NCBI GenBank assembly: GCA_017624235.1
Contig: JAGANL010000013.1
Span: forward strand, 160,378-224,377
DNA from: Lachnospiraceae bacterium
Lineage (GTDB): Bacteria; Bacillota; Clostridia; Lachnospirales; Lachnospiraceae
DNA length: 64,000 bases
Direction of reading: 5' to 3'
Under the pieces are notes generated by a model. The model was not told the DNA's origin and searched no databases. It saw nothing but the letters and a program-made list of their open reading frames with translations. Made by a program: the position numbers and the translations under genes. Shown here piece by piece: positions 1 through 9,114 of the stretch (position 1 is its first letter; the number at the start of each line of letters is the position of its first letter).

Positions 1-8
1 TACTTCAT
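1..8 (-). CDS. possible first codons of the next gene (truncated by window edge)
   Basis: After the stop codon of the chemoreceptor at 28-1845 there is a GGGAGAT-type ribosome-binding sequence and then an ATG whose first base is position 8, reading off the left edge of the window. Only two codons are visible, so no function can be assigned. The short spacing suggests a further member of the chemoreceptor operon. Confidence 0.25.
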
Positions 9-27
9 GTCATCTTATCTCCCTGAA

Positions 28-1845
28 TTAATACTTTGTAAAACAGCTGACACTGTCTAAAAGCTCACCTACCACCTGATTCACTCCGTTTAGCGCAGCA
101 CTGATTTCTTTCATACCCCCGGCTAACTGGGCCGTATTATTAACCACATTGGAAACACCCTGTGTGCTTTCATTGACCGTAAGAGTAATACCCTCATTGG
201 CAGAGGTCACACTCCTCATAACCTGCAGCATCTGCTCAGTTGCAGCCTGAAACCTTCCCATGATTCCCTCAATCGTAGCAGCAGCCTTTGCATACTCCAC
301 ACCGGTTTCTTCCAGTGTCTCATAATCTGCGAGTACCCGGCTGTTGACAAACTCCAGAAGTCTGGAAGCATTGGATGCCAGCTCTTCTACGCTGCTTACA
401 ACCTCCACACTGATCTGCTGAATGTTGTTGGCTGTATTTCTGGAATTGTCGGCAAGCTGCCTGATCTCATCTGCAACTACCGCAAATCCTCTTCCGGCTT
501 CTCCCGCTCTGGCTGCCTCAATAGAAGCATTCAGCGCCAACAGATTCGTTTTGTTGGCAATGCCCAGAATCTCTTCGGTCAGATCCGAAATACGGGAAAC
601 CTGCTTGCTTTCCTCCACGGAACAGCTGACCGCCGCATCAATATGCTGGATCATGCTGGTTACCTCTTTTTTGCTTTCCACAGCCTGTCTTTCTACAGCA
701 TCAGCCTTCCCCTTGATGCTCTCTGCGTAACGGCTGCCCTCTTCCACTTCCTTCGTCATGGCATCCACAGAGCTTTCCACATCCCTGGTATTGCTGTTGA
801 CGGTCGTCACATTAGCTGCAACCTCCTGCATACCGGCAGCCAGCTCTTCCAGCGTAGCAGAGGTATCATCCGCACCCTGCTCTGCCCGGTCTACATTGTT
901 GCCAACCGTTTTCTGCTGTCCGGAAAGCTCATCACAGGAACGGATAATTCCTGCAATAATGTTCTGGAATAAATCCAGAAACGAGTTTACACTCTCTGCC
1001 AGCTGTCCAATCTCATCCTGTGACCGCACATCAATACGCATAGTAAGATCGCCCTCGTTTTGGCGGATACCATCCATAATCTGTCTCAGCTGTCTGGTAA
1101 CACGCTTTAAAGGTTTTACAATCCCTCTCTGCGTAATCACAACGATAATCGCGGTTGTCACAAACAACATAATACAGCAGATGGCGATTGTCACCGGAAT
1201 CTGTGCTGCATAGCTGTCTGTCTGCTGTCTGCGGTATGTAAGCTGTTCATCAGTCAGTTCTATAATATCATTGATATATTTTTCCGTGTTTTCCGCAAAC
1301 AGATTCAGGTTCGAGGTTGCCGCAAGCCCAGCCTGCTTCTTATTCATCTTACTGATTTCCAGCAGGTAATCCACCGTACCCTTATAGCGTTCATAATCCC
1401 CGGAAAACTTCTCAAATGCAGTGCGCCTCTCATCCTCCTGTGACAGCCTTGCATCAAATTCTGCCACCTTGACATCCATGTCAGCCAGCCGCGTATTGAT
1501 TGTTTCCGCAATAGCATCCATAGTCTGCTCTCTTGTCGTCAGCACATGGTTCATAACCTGTCCGTTGATATAAGAAAAGTCCCGTCCAATTTCGGAAATC
1601 TTCTCAATATCCACTACTTCATTCGTAATAATCTCCTTATTGACCGCACTCAAATCCGTCAGGACATTGGACAGATATATCATTCCGACCAGTGCTGCTG
1701 CCACAAGAACTGCGACAATGGCATAAATCTTAATTCCCACACGTTTAATGACCGTTTTACGTGGTTTAGAACCGCCGTTTTGCTTTCTACCCGGCTTCTG
1801 CCTGGGCGGTGTTTTCCTTCTTTCCTGTTTTAAACCCTTCACCAT
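28..1845 (-). CDS. methyl-accepting chemotaxis protein (4-helix-bundle sensor type)
   Basis: This is a transmembrane chemoreceptor of about 605 residues that should signal to CheA/CheW. A basic, proline-containing N-terminal tail of about 38 residues precedes a first membrane segment (about 39-60). An extracytoplasmic helical sensor follows, then a second membrane segment (about 217-238), a HAMP linker and a long cytoplasmic signalling coiled coil. The conserved hairpin tip reads [20 protein letters not shown]. The start is supported by GGAGG 8 bases upstream. It lies 35 bp downstream of a paralog at 1881-3647 with which it shares the sensor stretch [16 protein letters not shown], so the two look like a tandem duplication in one transcript. 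Their position directly behind a monosaccharide transporter suggests, but does not prove, sugar taxis. Confidence 0.93.
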   Translation of the reverse strand: MVKGLKQERRKTPPRQKPGRKQNGGSKPRKTVIKRVGIKIYAIVAVLVAAALVGMIYLSNVLTDLSAVNKEIITNEVVDIEKISEIGRDFSYINGQVMNHVLTTREQTMDAIAETINTRLADMDVKVAEFDARLSQEDERRTAFEKFSGDYERYKGTVDYLLEISKMNKKQAGLAATSNLNLFAENTEKYINDIIELTDEQLTYRRQQTDSYAAQIPVTIAICCIMLFVTTAIIVVITQRGIVKPLKRVTRQLRQIMDGIRQNEGDLTMRIDVRSQDEIGQLAESVNSFLDLFQNIIAGIIRSCDELSGQQKTVGNNVDRAEQGADDTSATLEELAAGMQEVAANVTTVNSNTRDVESSVDAMTKEVEEGSRYAESIKGKADAVERQAVESKKEVTSMIQHIDAAVSCSVEESKQVSRISDLTEEILGIANKTNLLALNASIEAARAGEAGRGFAVVADEIRQLADNSRNTANNIQQISVEVVSSVEELASNASRLLEFVNSRVLADYETLEETGVEYAKAAATIEGIMGRFQAATEQMLQVMRSVTSANEGITLTVNESTQGVSNVVNNTAQLAGGMKEISAALNGVNQVVGELLDSVSCFTKY

Positions 1846-1880
1846 CCGTCTGCCTCCAGCTCGTTTATCTGTAAGCTATT

Positions 1881-3647
1881 TTAGCATTTTTTTTCGTCAA
1901 ATACAACACTAAAACAGCCAATGCTGGCATTCAGATCCGCGATAATCTTCTCCATATCCGTCAATGCTCCGGAGATTGCCTGCATGCTTTCCGTCAACTC
2001 CGAAGTATTCCGTACCACACCACTGATTCCATTCGTGCTCTCTGTCACGGTCAGACCGATTTCCTGATTGGCCTGATGGATTTCCCTGGTTACCGACAGC
2101 ACCTCGCCCATCGTGTTTCTCAGGTGCTCCATCATATTATCGATTCTTTCTGCCGCCTCATAATAGTCTTTTCCCGTATTCTCCAAAAGCTCATAATCCG
2201 TCATGACCTTGCTGTTTAAGAAATGAAGAAGATTGTTGGTCTCTGTCACAAGCCTTTCCACATTGGTCACGACCTGATCGCTGATGTGCTGTATCCGTCC
2301 TGCCGTATCCTTGGAGCTGTCTGCCAGCTCTCTGATTTCCTCTGCCACGACCGAAAAGCCCTTTCCGGCTTCTCCGGCTCTTGCCGCCTCAATCGACGCA
2401 TTGAGCGCCAGCAGATTGGTTTTGGATGCAATCCCCAAAATCTCATCCGTCAAATCGTGAATCCTATGAATCTGTCTGCTGTTTTCCACTGCAACCTTCG
2501 TCTGCTCTTCAATCTCATACAGCACTGTCCCTGCTTCCTCACGACTCTGGAGTGCCTTTTCTCTGACAGTGCCGGCCTTTTCCTTGATTTCTTCGGCATA
2601 ATCCTGTCCCTGTCCGGCCTGCCCGTCCATCTCTGACGCAGACTCCTGAGCCTGTCCGGTTCCGTTTACCACACCTCCGGTAGAATCGCCTACCTGCCGC
2701 ATTCCTTCCCGAAGCTGGCGCAGTGTCTTCTCCGTATCGCTGGCCCCCTGTACCGCATGCTCCACATTCCCTGCAACCTTCTGCTGTTTATCCGTCAGTT
2801 CCCTACAGGAAGCCGTCAGACCGCCGATTACCTGCTGTACGAGATTTAACAGTTCATTCATGCTTCTGGCAGCCTCACCCGTCTCGTCCTTCTGCTTTGC
2901 AGGGATACGTCTGCTCAAATCCCCCTGATCCATTTTAATATCCTTTACGATACCGCTGATCTGCTTCGTAGTGCTTTTGATCGGGCGTACAATTCCTCTG
3001 CCAATCATAATTACAATAATACAGCTTGCTATAATCAGCACCAGGGCAGAGCCCGTAATCAATGTCGGAATCTGCGCTGAAATCTGGTCCATACGCTGCT
3101 GCTCTAACTCCATATCCTCATTTGTCAGGGCAATAATCTCATCGATATAGCCCTCTATATTAGTATCAAACATAGAAAGATTAGAGGTCGCAGACACGGT
3201 TGCCTGCTCCTTATTCGTCAGACTGGTCTGTAAAAGGCTTTCCACCGTCTTCTTATAACGTTCATAATCCTCCTGAAAGCTGTCAAAATACTGTCTTCTC
3301 TCATCTTCCCCGGGCAGAAGGGTATCATATTCTGCCACCATCTCGTCCAGACCTGCCATACGCTCGTTGACCAGCTCCGCAATCGTCTCCATCGTCTGGC
3401 TTCTGGTGGTCAGTACATGATTCATGACCTGGCCATTGATATAGGAGAACTCTCTGGATATTCTGGAAATTTTCTCTACCTGCGCTACCTGTTCATTTAA
3501 CAGCTTTTCCGTTGCATTGCTGGCCGACTGCAGATTTTTTGCCAGTCCACCCATAACCGCCAGACTGACTGCCAGCAACAGAAATACCAGCAGATAAATT
3601 TTAGTTCCGATTCCGCTCCATGTGATTTTCTTCTTCGGCTTACTCAT
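1881..3647 (-). CDS. methyl-accepting chemotaxis protein, paralog of the 28-1845 gene
   Basis: This is a chemoreceptor of 588 residues. The architecture is a short cytoplasmic N-terminus, a membrane segment near residues 17-37, an extracellular four-helix-bundle-like sensor, a second membrane segment near 196-218, HAMP, and a methyl-accepting signalling domain with the tip [29 protein letters not shown] lies just before the ATG. It is the first gene of a two-gene unit with the paralog downstream. The central signalling region (about residues 310-370) diverges from the paralog, being rich in Gly, Gln and Glu, while the sensor core [16 protein letters not shown] is conserved. A TATAAT box lies upstream at about 3690, but no good -35 and no sigma-28 type motif was found. 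The ligand is unknown. Confidence 0.92.
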   Translation of the reverse strand: MSKPKKKITWSGIGTKIYLLVFLLLAVSLAVMGGLAKNLQSASNATEKLLNEQVAQVEKISRISREFSYINGQVMNHVLTTRSQTMETIAELVNERMAGLDEMVAEYDTLLPGEDERRQYFDSFQEDYERYKKTVESLLQTSLTNKEQATVSATSNLSMFDTNIEGYIDEIIALTNEDMELEQQRMDQISAQIPTLITGSALVLIIASCIIVIMIGRGIVRPIKSTTKQISGIVKDIKMDQGDLSRRIPAKQKDETGEAARSMNELLNLVQQVIGGLTASCRELTDKQQKVAGNVEHAVQGASDTEKTLRQLREGMRQVGDSTGGVVNGTGQAQESASEMDGQAGQGQDYAEEIKEKAGTVREKALQSREEAGTVLYEIEEQTKVAVENSRQIHRIHDLTDEILGIASKTNLLALNASIEAARAGEAGKGFSVVAEEIRELADSSKDTAGRIQHISDQVVTNVERLVTETNNLLHFLNSKVMTDYELLENTGKDYYEAAERIDNMMEHLRNTMGEVLSVTREIHQANQEIGLTVTESTNGISGVVRNTSELTESMQAISGALTDMEKIIADLNASIGCFSVVFDEKKC

Positions 3648-3708
3648 TTCCTTCCTCCATGCTCATCCATTTTCTCTTGCTATTCCTATTATACATCAGA
3701 ATAGAAAA

Positions 3709-3748
3709 CAGGAAAAGTCCCAGCATACATTCATGCCGGAACTTTCCT
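3709..3748 (-). terminator. intrinsic terminator after the monosaccharide ABC operon
   Basis: A 12-bp stem (arms 3715-3726 and 3733-3744, with two G-U pairs in the minus-strand RNA) is followed on the minus strand by TTTTCCTG. It lies between the permease stop and the chemoreceptor start, so it separates the transporter operon from the chemoreceptor pair. Confidence 0.7.
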
Positions 3749-3769
3749 TTGATTAGATATAGAAGGAGT

Positions 3770-4945
3770 TTAATCTCTTCCACCTTTTTTAGATACTACA
3801 TCAAAGATGACTGCTGCCAGAAGTACAAGACCCTTTACAACCTTCTGCCAGTTGGCATCCACACCCATGATACTCATACCAAGGTTGATAACACCCATCA
3901 ATACAGCACCAACGATAACGCCCGGAACTGTACCGGTTCCGCCGTATGCGGAAGCACCTCCGATGAAGCATGAACCAATGGCATCCATTTCGTAGTTCTG
4001 TCCGTATGTCGGCTGTGCCGATGTCATACGTGCAATCGTCAGCATTCCGGCCAGCGCTGCCAACAGACCCATATTCAGATATGCCAGGAAATAAACATTT
4101 TCTGTATTGATACCGGAAAGCTTGGTAGCCTTCTCGTTACCGCCTACTGCGTAGAAATAACGTCCAACTGTCGTATTGGAAGTGATATAACCATAAATCA
4201 GGACAACCACCATAACCCAGATGAGAGCTGTCGGAATACCCTTGTACTGTGCCAGACGGAACATAAATACCAGAATGACTGCACAGATCAGGATGGTTTT
4301 CACAAGCATTCCGCTCAGGCTATCCATCTCATAGCCCTTTTTGGCTCTTGCAATACGATTCTTTAACTGAATGATCACATAAATAGCGCAGGCAATCACA
4401 CCGACTAACATACAGGTCATATTAAAGCCTTCCGAACCAAACAGATCCGGGATGTAACAATCTGCACCGCCGCCGAAGATCTTAATAAAGGTTTCCGATT
4501 TCAAGGATACTGTCATACCCTGTAATACAACGTTGGAAAGTCCTCTGAATACAAGCATACCTGCCAGGGTTGTGATAAATGGCGGAATGTGCATATAGGC
4601 AATCCAGAAGCCCTGCCATGCACCGATTAACAGACCAACTGCCACCATAACAAGAATAGCAACATAGACGTTTACACCCTTGCTTTCCATCAGGGTTGCA
4701 CCGATAGCTCCGACGAAGCAGACAACGCTGCCGACGGAAAGGTCAATGTTACCACCGGTCAGGATACATAACAGCATACCGGTTGCCAGCACGAATACAT
4801 ACGCATTCTGTGCAATCAGGTTACTTACGTTCTGCGGCAGAAGAATCTTTCCGCCTGTTTTCCATGTAAAGAAAGCGGTTACCAGAATCAGAACGATAAT
4901 CATGGTGTATTTCTTTACGACATCATATACTTTTGATTTCTCCAT
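3770..4945 (-). CDS. mmsB: monosaccharide ABC transporter permease (MmsB/GguB/XylH family)
   Basis: This is an integral membrane subunit of a ribose/xylose-class ABC importer (391 residues). It has about ten hydrophobic segments and the family's conserved cytoplasmic and C-terminal stretches, including GGNIDLSVGSVV, the EAA-like region and GGASAYGGTGTVPGVIVGA. It would form the translocation pore with the ATPase encoded 25 bp upstream and the binding protein before that. The gene order binding protein, ATPase, permease is the usual one for this family, and a terminator follows at once. Substrate cannot be read from the permease. The neighbouring ChvE-like and XylF-like binding proteins point to pentoses or galactose/glucose-like monosaccharides. 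Confidence 0.93.
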   Translation of the reverse strand: MEKSKVYDVVKKYTMIIVLILVTAFFTWKTGGKILLPQNVSNLIAQNAYVFVLATGMLLCILTGGNIDLSVGSVVCFVGAIGATLMESKGVNVYVAILVMVAVGLLIGAWQGFWIAYMHIPPFITTLAGMLVFRGLSNVVLQGMTVSLKSETFIKIFGGGADCYIPDLFGSEGFNMTCMLVGVIACAIYVIIQLKNRIARAKKGYEMDSLSGMLVKTILICAVILVFMFRLAQYKGIPTALIWVMVVVLIYGYITSNTTVGRYFYAVGGNEKATKLSGINTENVYFLAYLNMGLLAALAGMLTIARMTSAQPTYGQNYEMDAIGSCFIGGASAYGGTGTVPGVIVGAVLMGVINLGMSIMGVDANWQKVVKGLVLLAAVIFDVVSKKGGRD

Positions 4946-4970
4946 AACTATACTTTTCTCCTTTCAAATC

Positions 4971-6512
4971 CTATGCTTCTTTTTTACCGGACTTTAAGAT
5001 ATGTGACATAATCAGCTCTTGGGTCGCTTCTTTTCCGGAAAGCTCTCCTACCATTCTGCCTTCATTCATAATGTAGATGCGGTCACACATTCCCAGTACT
5101 TCCGGTAATTCAGAAGAAATCATGATAACCGATTTTCCTTCTGCTACAAGCTGGTTGATAATACAGTAAATTTCATATTTTGCTCCGACATCGATACCTC
5201 TGGTCGGCTCATCCAGAATCAGGATATCCGGATTTGAGAACATCCATTTGGCAAGCAGTACCTTCTGCTGGTTACCGCCGCTCAGATTTCCGACATTCTG
5301 TTCTACGGTGGGACATTTTGTTTTCAGTTTTTCCTTATATTCTACGGCTACCGCATATTCCTTATCCTTATCGATAACCGTATGCTTGCTGACTGCCTTT
5401 AAATTGGCAAGCGTCGTATTGATCTTAATAGGATTGCTCAGAATGAGTCCATTCCCCTTACGGTCTTCCGTCACATATGCTAATCCATTTTCAATCGCCG
5501 ATTTAATGGTATTCATATGTACTTCTTTTCCCTTAATCTTTACCGTACCGGAGATATTCGTACCATAGCTTCTTCCGAACACGCTCATGGCCAGCTCGGT
5601 ACGTCCTGCCCCCATCAGACCGGAAATGCCGACTACTTCGCCCTTCCGTACATTCATGCTGACATTATCAACCACCTTACGTTCCGTATAAAGCGGATGG
5701 TAGACGGTCCAGTCCTTGATTTCCATCATGACATCTCCGATTTTCTGTTCCGGACGTTTCGGGAAACGGTCTGTCAGATCACGGCCAACCATACCCTTGA
5801 TGATGCGGTCTTCTGAAATATCATCTTTTTTCTTATCCAGCGTTTCAATGGTAGAACCGTCACGAATGACTGTAATCTTATCTGCCACATAGGAAATTTC
5901 ATTCAGCTTATGGGAAATAATAATGGAAGTCATTCCCTGCTTCTTGAATTTTAACAGCAGATCCAAAAGTGCTTTAGAATCCGATTCATTCAGAGAAGCT
6001 GTCGGCTCATCCAGAATGAGCAGCTTTGCATTTTTGGCAAGCGCCTTTGCAATCTCTACCAGCTGCTGCTTGCCGACACCTATATCTTTAATGAGCGTTC
6101 TGGAAGACTCCTTCAGACCAACTGTTCTCAACAGCTCATCTGCACGCCCGTATGTTTCATTCCAATTCAATGCGTATTTATGTCCCCTCTCATTACCGAG
6201 GAACATATTTTCACCAATTGTCATATATGGCACAAGCGCCAGCTCCTGATGGATAATGACAATTCCTTTTTCTTCACTGTCTTTGATCTTGGAGAATTTA
6301 CAGACCTCTCCGTCATAAACGATATCGCCTTCATATGTACCATATGGATATATACCACTCAGGACATTCATCAGTGTGGATTTACCCGCACCGTTTTCAC
6401 CTACGAGAGCATGAATCTCGCCCTCTTCCACTTGCAGATTTACATTATCAAGTGCTTTTACACCGGGGAATGTTTTGGTGATGTTCTTCATTTCAAGTAA
6501 AATTTTCGCCAA
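4971..6512 (-). CDS. mmsA: monosaccharide ABC transporter ATP-binding protein (MmsA/GguA/XylG family)
   Basis: This is a cytoplasmic double-ATPase subunit (513 residues) that energises the adjacent permease. The first domain has Walker [10 protein letters not shown] near residue 40, and LLILDEPTA as Walker B. The second domain has a degenerate P-loop (GLMGAGRTE near 293), the signature LSGGNQQK and Walker [11 protein letters not shown]. The two-domain layout with a weak second P-loop is typical of the ribose/xylose family. Translation most likely starts at TTG (6510-6512), because GGGAGGG lies 8 bases upstream, whereas the next in-frame ATG would lose the first seven residues. It is operonic with the permease (25-bp gap). 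Confidence 0.95.
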   Translation of the reverse strand: MAKILLEMKNITKTFPGVKALDNVNLQVEEGEIHALVGENGAGKSTLMNVLSGIYPYGTYEGDIVYDGEVCKFSKIKDSEEKGIVIIHQELALVPYMTIGENMFLGNERGHKYALNWNETYGRADELLRTVGLKESSRTLIKDIGVGKQQLVEIAKALAKNAKLLILDEPTASLNESDSKALLDLLLKFKKQGMTSIIISHKLNEISYVADKITVIRDGSTIETLDKKKDDISEDRIIKGMVGRDLTDRFPKRPEQKIGDVMMEIKDWTVYHPLYTERKVVDNVSMNVRKGEVVGISGLMGAGRTELAMSVFGRSYGTNISGTVKIKGKEVHMNTIKSAIENGLAYVTEDRKGNGLILSNPIKINTTLANLKAVSKHTVIDKDKEYAVAVEYKEKLKTKCPTVEQNVGNLSGGNQQKVLLAKWMFSNPDILILDEPTRGIDVGAKYEIYCIINQLVAEGKSVIMISSELPEVLGMCDRIYIMNEGRMVGELSGKEATQELIMSHILKSGKKEA

Positions 6513-6584
6513 GTTTAATCCCTCCCAAGAACTCCATTCTTAATATCTAATCAAATACTCTTCTCTGTACCATTTCAAGAATTT

Positions 6585-6609
6585 GGCAGGCGGGATATGC
6601 CCGCCTGCC
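6585..6609 (-). other. strong intercistronic stem-loop between binding-protein and ATPase genes
   Basis: A perfect 10-bp GC-rich inverted repeat (arms 6585-6594 and 6600-6609, 5-base loop) lies in the 128-bp gap between the binding-protein and ATPase genes. No U-run follows on the minus strand, so it is not a good terminator. In ABC importer operons such hairpins commonly protect the binding-protein mRNA from 3' decay and so give more binding protein than membrane subunits. That role is inferred. Confidence 0.75.
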
Positions 6610-6640
6610 GGTAAATTCATTCCTTTATACTTCAATCAGA

Positions 6641-7798
6641 TTACTGTAAGTCAGCTTCTGTATAGTATACGGAATCGATTAATAATTCTTTGTAGTTATC
6701 TTTGTCTGCGAATACCGGCTCGCAAAGGTAAGAAGGAATAACGCCTGTGCCGTTGTCGTAGCTCTCTGTATCGTTAACCGGAGCCTCGCCGCCCTTCATG
6801 ATAGCATCTACCATCTTAACAACCTGTGTTGCAAGTGTACGTGTATCCTTGAAGATAGACATGGACTGCTTTCCGTCGATCATGTTCTTTACGTTTGCAA
6901 TATCACAGTCCTGACCTGTTAAGATCGGGTAATCACCTGTGTAGTTAGCTGCTAAAGAGTTTGCAACGCCAAGTGCTGTAGAGTCATTGGATGCAAGTAC
7001 AGCGTCAAGCTTTGTTCCATCGGAGTAGTTGGATGCGATGATAGCATCGAATCTGGACTGTGCTGCTTCTGTTGCCCAGTTAGCTGTTGCACATTCTTCA
7101 AAGGAAGTCTGTCCGGATTTAACAACCAGTTTGCCTGCATCGATGTACGGCTGAAGGATATCCATAGCGCCACCGAAGAAGAATCTTGCATTGTTATCAC
7201 CAGGGTCACCTGTAATCAGCTCGATGTTGAACGGGCCATCTGCGTTTTCAAGATCAAGAGCGTCTCTGATGTATTCGCCCTGCTTTGTACCTACCATGTA
7301 GTTATCAAAGGTTGCATAATATGTAACAGCGTCAGAGTTCATGATCAGACGGTCATATGCGATAACCGGAATGCCTGCTTCCTTAGCCTGTGCTAAAACA
7401 GTTCCAAGAGAATCACCATCGATAGATGCGATAACCAGTAACTGGCATCCGTTGGAAATCATGTTCTCAATCTGGGAAACCTGTGTCTGGATATCATTGC
7501 TTGCATACTGTAAGTCAACCTCATATCCTGCTTCCTTTAACTGAGCTTCCATGTTGGAACCATCCTGATTCCATCTCTGCAGATCCTTGGTCGGCATTGC
7601 TACACCAACCAGTCCGCCTTCGCCGCCTGCTGCTTCCTCAGCCGGTGCCTCGGCATCTGCTGCAGGAGCCTCTGCCTCTGCTGTTGTCTCAGCCGGTGCT
7701 GCTGCTTCCTCAGCCGGTTTTGCTGAGCTTCCGCAGCCTGTAAGCAAGGTAGCTACCATTGCCACGCTTAAGAGTGCGCTTAAAACTTTTTTCTTCAT
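6641..7798 (-). CDS. chvE: multiple-monosaccharide-binding lipoprotein (ChvE family)
   Basis: This is an extracellular solute-binding lipoprotein of 385 residues and should deliver sugars to the adjacent transporter. The start at 7798 is chosen over an in-frame upstream extension because it gives a proper lipoprotein signal (MKKKVLSALLSVAMVATLLTG, then the lipobox Cys) with GGGAGG upstream. An Ala/Glu/Pro-rich linker (about residues 25-60) follows the Cys. The periplasmic-binding fold carries the family motifs PTKDLQRWNQDG, IPVIAYDRLI and ILTGQDCD. In Agrobacterium ChvE binds several aldoses and serves both transport and signalling, so a chemotaxis link to the downstream receptors is possible. 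The promoter upstream has an extended -10 but no -35. Confidence 0.93.
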   Translation of the reverse strand: MKKKVLSALLSVAMVATLLTGCGSSAKPAEEAAAPAETTAEAEAPAADAEAPAEEAAGGEGGLVGVAMPTKDLQRWNQDGSNMEAQLKEAGYEVDLQYASNDIQTQVSQIENMISNGCQLLVIASIDGDSLGTVLAQAKEAGIPVIAYDRLIMNSDAVTYYATFDNYMVGTKQGEYIRDALDLENADGPFNIELITGDPGDNNARFFFGGAMDILQPYIDAGKLVVKSGQTSFEECATANWATEAAQSRFDAIIASNYSDGTKLDAVLASNDSTALGVANSLAANYTGDYPILTGQDCDIANVKNMIDGKQSMSIFKDTRTLATQVVKMVDAIMKGGEAPVNDTESYDNGTGVIPSYLCEPVFADKDNYKELLIDSVYYTEADLQ

Positions 7799-7854
7799 TT
7801 CCTTTTTATCCTCCCTTATTGATAAATTGTGTAACCGTTCTTTGTTACAAGTAG

Positions 7855-7863
7855 AATATACCA
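7855..7863 (-). promoter_or_regulatory. extended -10 promoter of the chvE-mmsA-mmsB operon, no -35 (activator-dependent?)
   Basis: The minus strand reads TGGTATATT (7863 to 7855), an extended -10 element. The hexamer expected 17-18 bp upstream bears no resemblance to TTGACA. Upstream on the plus strand the hexamer [G/C]GAATA occurs at 7875-7880, 7886-7891 and 7915-7920, the first two one helical turn apart. A weak core promoter with short repeats in the -35 zone fits control by an AraC-type activator such as the YesN-like regulator at 9115-10710. The link is inferred. Confidence 0.5.
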
Positions 7864-7919
7864 TGGATAAAACTGGAATAGTTTGCGAATATCTGCACAT
7901 TTTTATGATGCTTCCGAAT

Positions 7920-7970
7920 AAAAAACAAGTGATGCTAGCACTTTTTTGCAAAAGTCCTGCCGCATCACTT
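7920..7970 (-). terminator. intrinsic terminator after the xylF-like gene
   Basis: The stem AAGTGATGC/GCATCACTT (7962-7970 with 7927-7935) encloses an inner ACTTTT/AAAAGT pairing and is followed on the minus strand by GTTTTTT. It ends the sensor operon and separates it from the transporter operon, which then needs its own promoter. Confidence 0.85.
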
Positions 7971-8001
7971 GAAAATTTGCTATTTACATTTTCTGAAAGC
8001 T

Positions 8002-9096
8002 CTACTTTGGCATCTGATCGGGCACGTTCAGATAGACATCCTCCTTGAGATGAAAGCCGCTTCCGATAATAGCCGTATCAATATTGTCCCGGTCTACGCT
8101 GACCGGCTCCAGTCCCACATAAGGCACCTGATAAGTTCCGTCATCCAGCATGACTGCCTCATATCGGTTTCCGGTAATCTCTGACACCGTATCCGGTGTC
8201 AGCTGCTCTCCCTCTGCCAGAGCAATCGCACACTCCGCAGCCGTCTGTGCCAGCTTCTCCACCGGTTTATAAACGGTCATGACCTGTGTACCCTCTACGA
8301 TTCTCTGACAGGCCTCCAGATCCGCATCCTGTCCGACTACGGCAATCTTACCGGCCAGCCTCTTTTCTGACAGCGCATGCACTACCTGAGTAGCCACGGA
8401 ATCATTTCCGCACATGATGGCATCCGCCTGTTCTACCATATACGGATGTTCATAGACATAGGCTGCTCCCAGCTCCGGCTTCCAGCCATCCACATGGATG
8501 GAATCGATTACTTCTATATTGTACTGCTTCATCACCTTTCTAAAGCCATTTTCCACCAATGGTACATTGTTATCTGCAAGCGGCCCTCCAATCATCAGCA
8601 CCCTGCCTCCGGACAAGCCTTTCCGAACCAGTGCTTCTCCCATCATGGTTCCGACCCGTTCATTGTCAAAGGAAATATACAGATCCACATCTGCATCCCG
8701 AATCAACCGGTCATAAGCTATGATTTTAATGCCTTCATCCTGTGCCTTCTTTACTACATCCTTCAGACTGTCGGAATCTATACAGATGATGACAATGACA
8801 TCCATCTTTTTTTCGATAAAATATTCTACCTGACGGATCTGTTCCTCCACATCTCCGTTGGCATTCTGCACGTTGACCTCGGCTCCCAGCTCCTTGGCAG
8901 TTGATACGAACACATCACGATCCCTCTGCCAGCGTTCGATGACAAAGGAGTCGAAGCACATGCCAATTTGAATTTTGTTCTCTGTCTCTCCCTGGCTTTC
9001 CATAGTTTCTGCTTCCATACTGCCGCAACCGGAACCTGCGACAGTCAGCATGGCGGTCAGAACTGCCGCAAGCACCCGTATGATTTTCTTTTTCAT
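8002..9096 (-). CDS. XylF-like sugar-binding lipoprotein
   Basis: This is a solute-binding lipoprotein of 364 residues with an N-terminal signal ending in the lipobox-like VAGSGC. The periplasmic-binding fold 1 domain carries IVIICIDSDSL, GIKIIAYDRLI, GNDSVATQVVHALSE and AVVGQDADLEACQRI, the pattern of D-xylose-binding proteins. It is distinct from the ChvE-like protein at 6641-7798, though both keep IAYDRLI. It is the last gene of the sensor operon (response regulator stop 18 bp upstream) and is followed by a strong terminator. It may supply a second specificity to the same ABC transporter or act as a soluble partner for the membrane sensor. The choice between these is open. Confidence 0.88.
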   Translation of the reverse strand: MKKKIIRVLAAVLTAMLTVAGSGCGSMEAETMESQGETENKIQIGMCFDSFVIERWQRDRDVFVSTAKELGAEVNVQNANGDVEEQIRQVEYFIEKKMDVIVIICIDSDSLKDVVKKAQDEGIKIIAYDRLIRDADVDLYISFDNERVGTMMGEALVRKGLSGGRVLMIGGPLADNNVPLVENGFRKVMKQYNIEVIDSIHVDGWKPELGAAYVYEHPYMVEQADAIMCGNDSVATQVVHALSEKRLAGKIAVVGQDADLEACQRIVEGTQVMTVYKPVEKLAQTAAECAIALAEGEQLTPDTVSEITGNRYEAVMLDDGTYQVPYVGLEPVSVDRDNIDTAIIGSGFHLKEDVYLNVPDQMPK

Positions 9097-9114
9097 GTTA
9101 CAGCCCTGCTCCTT

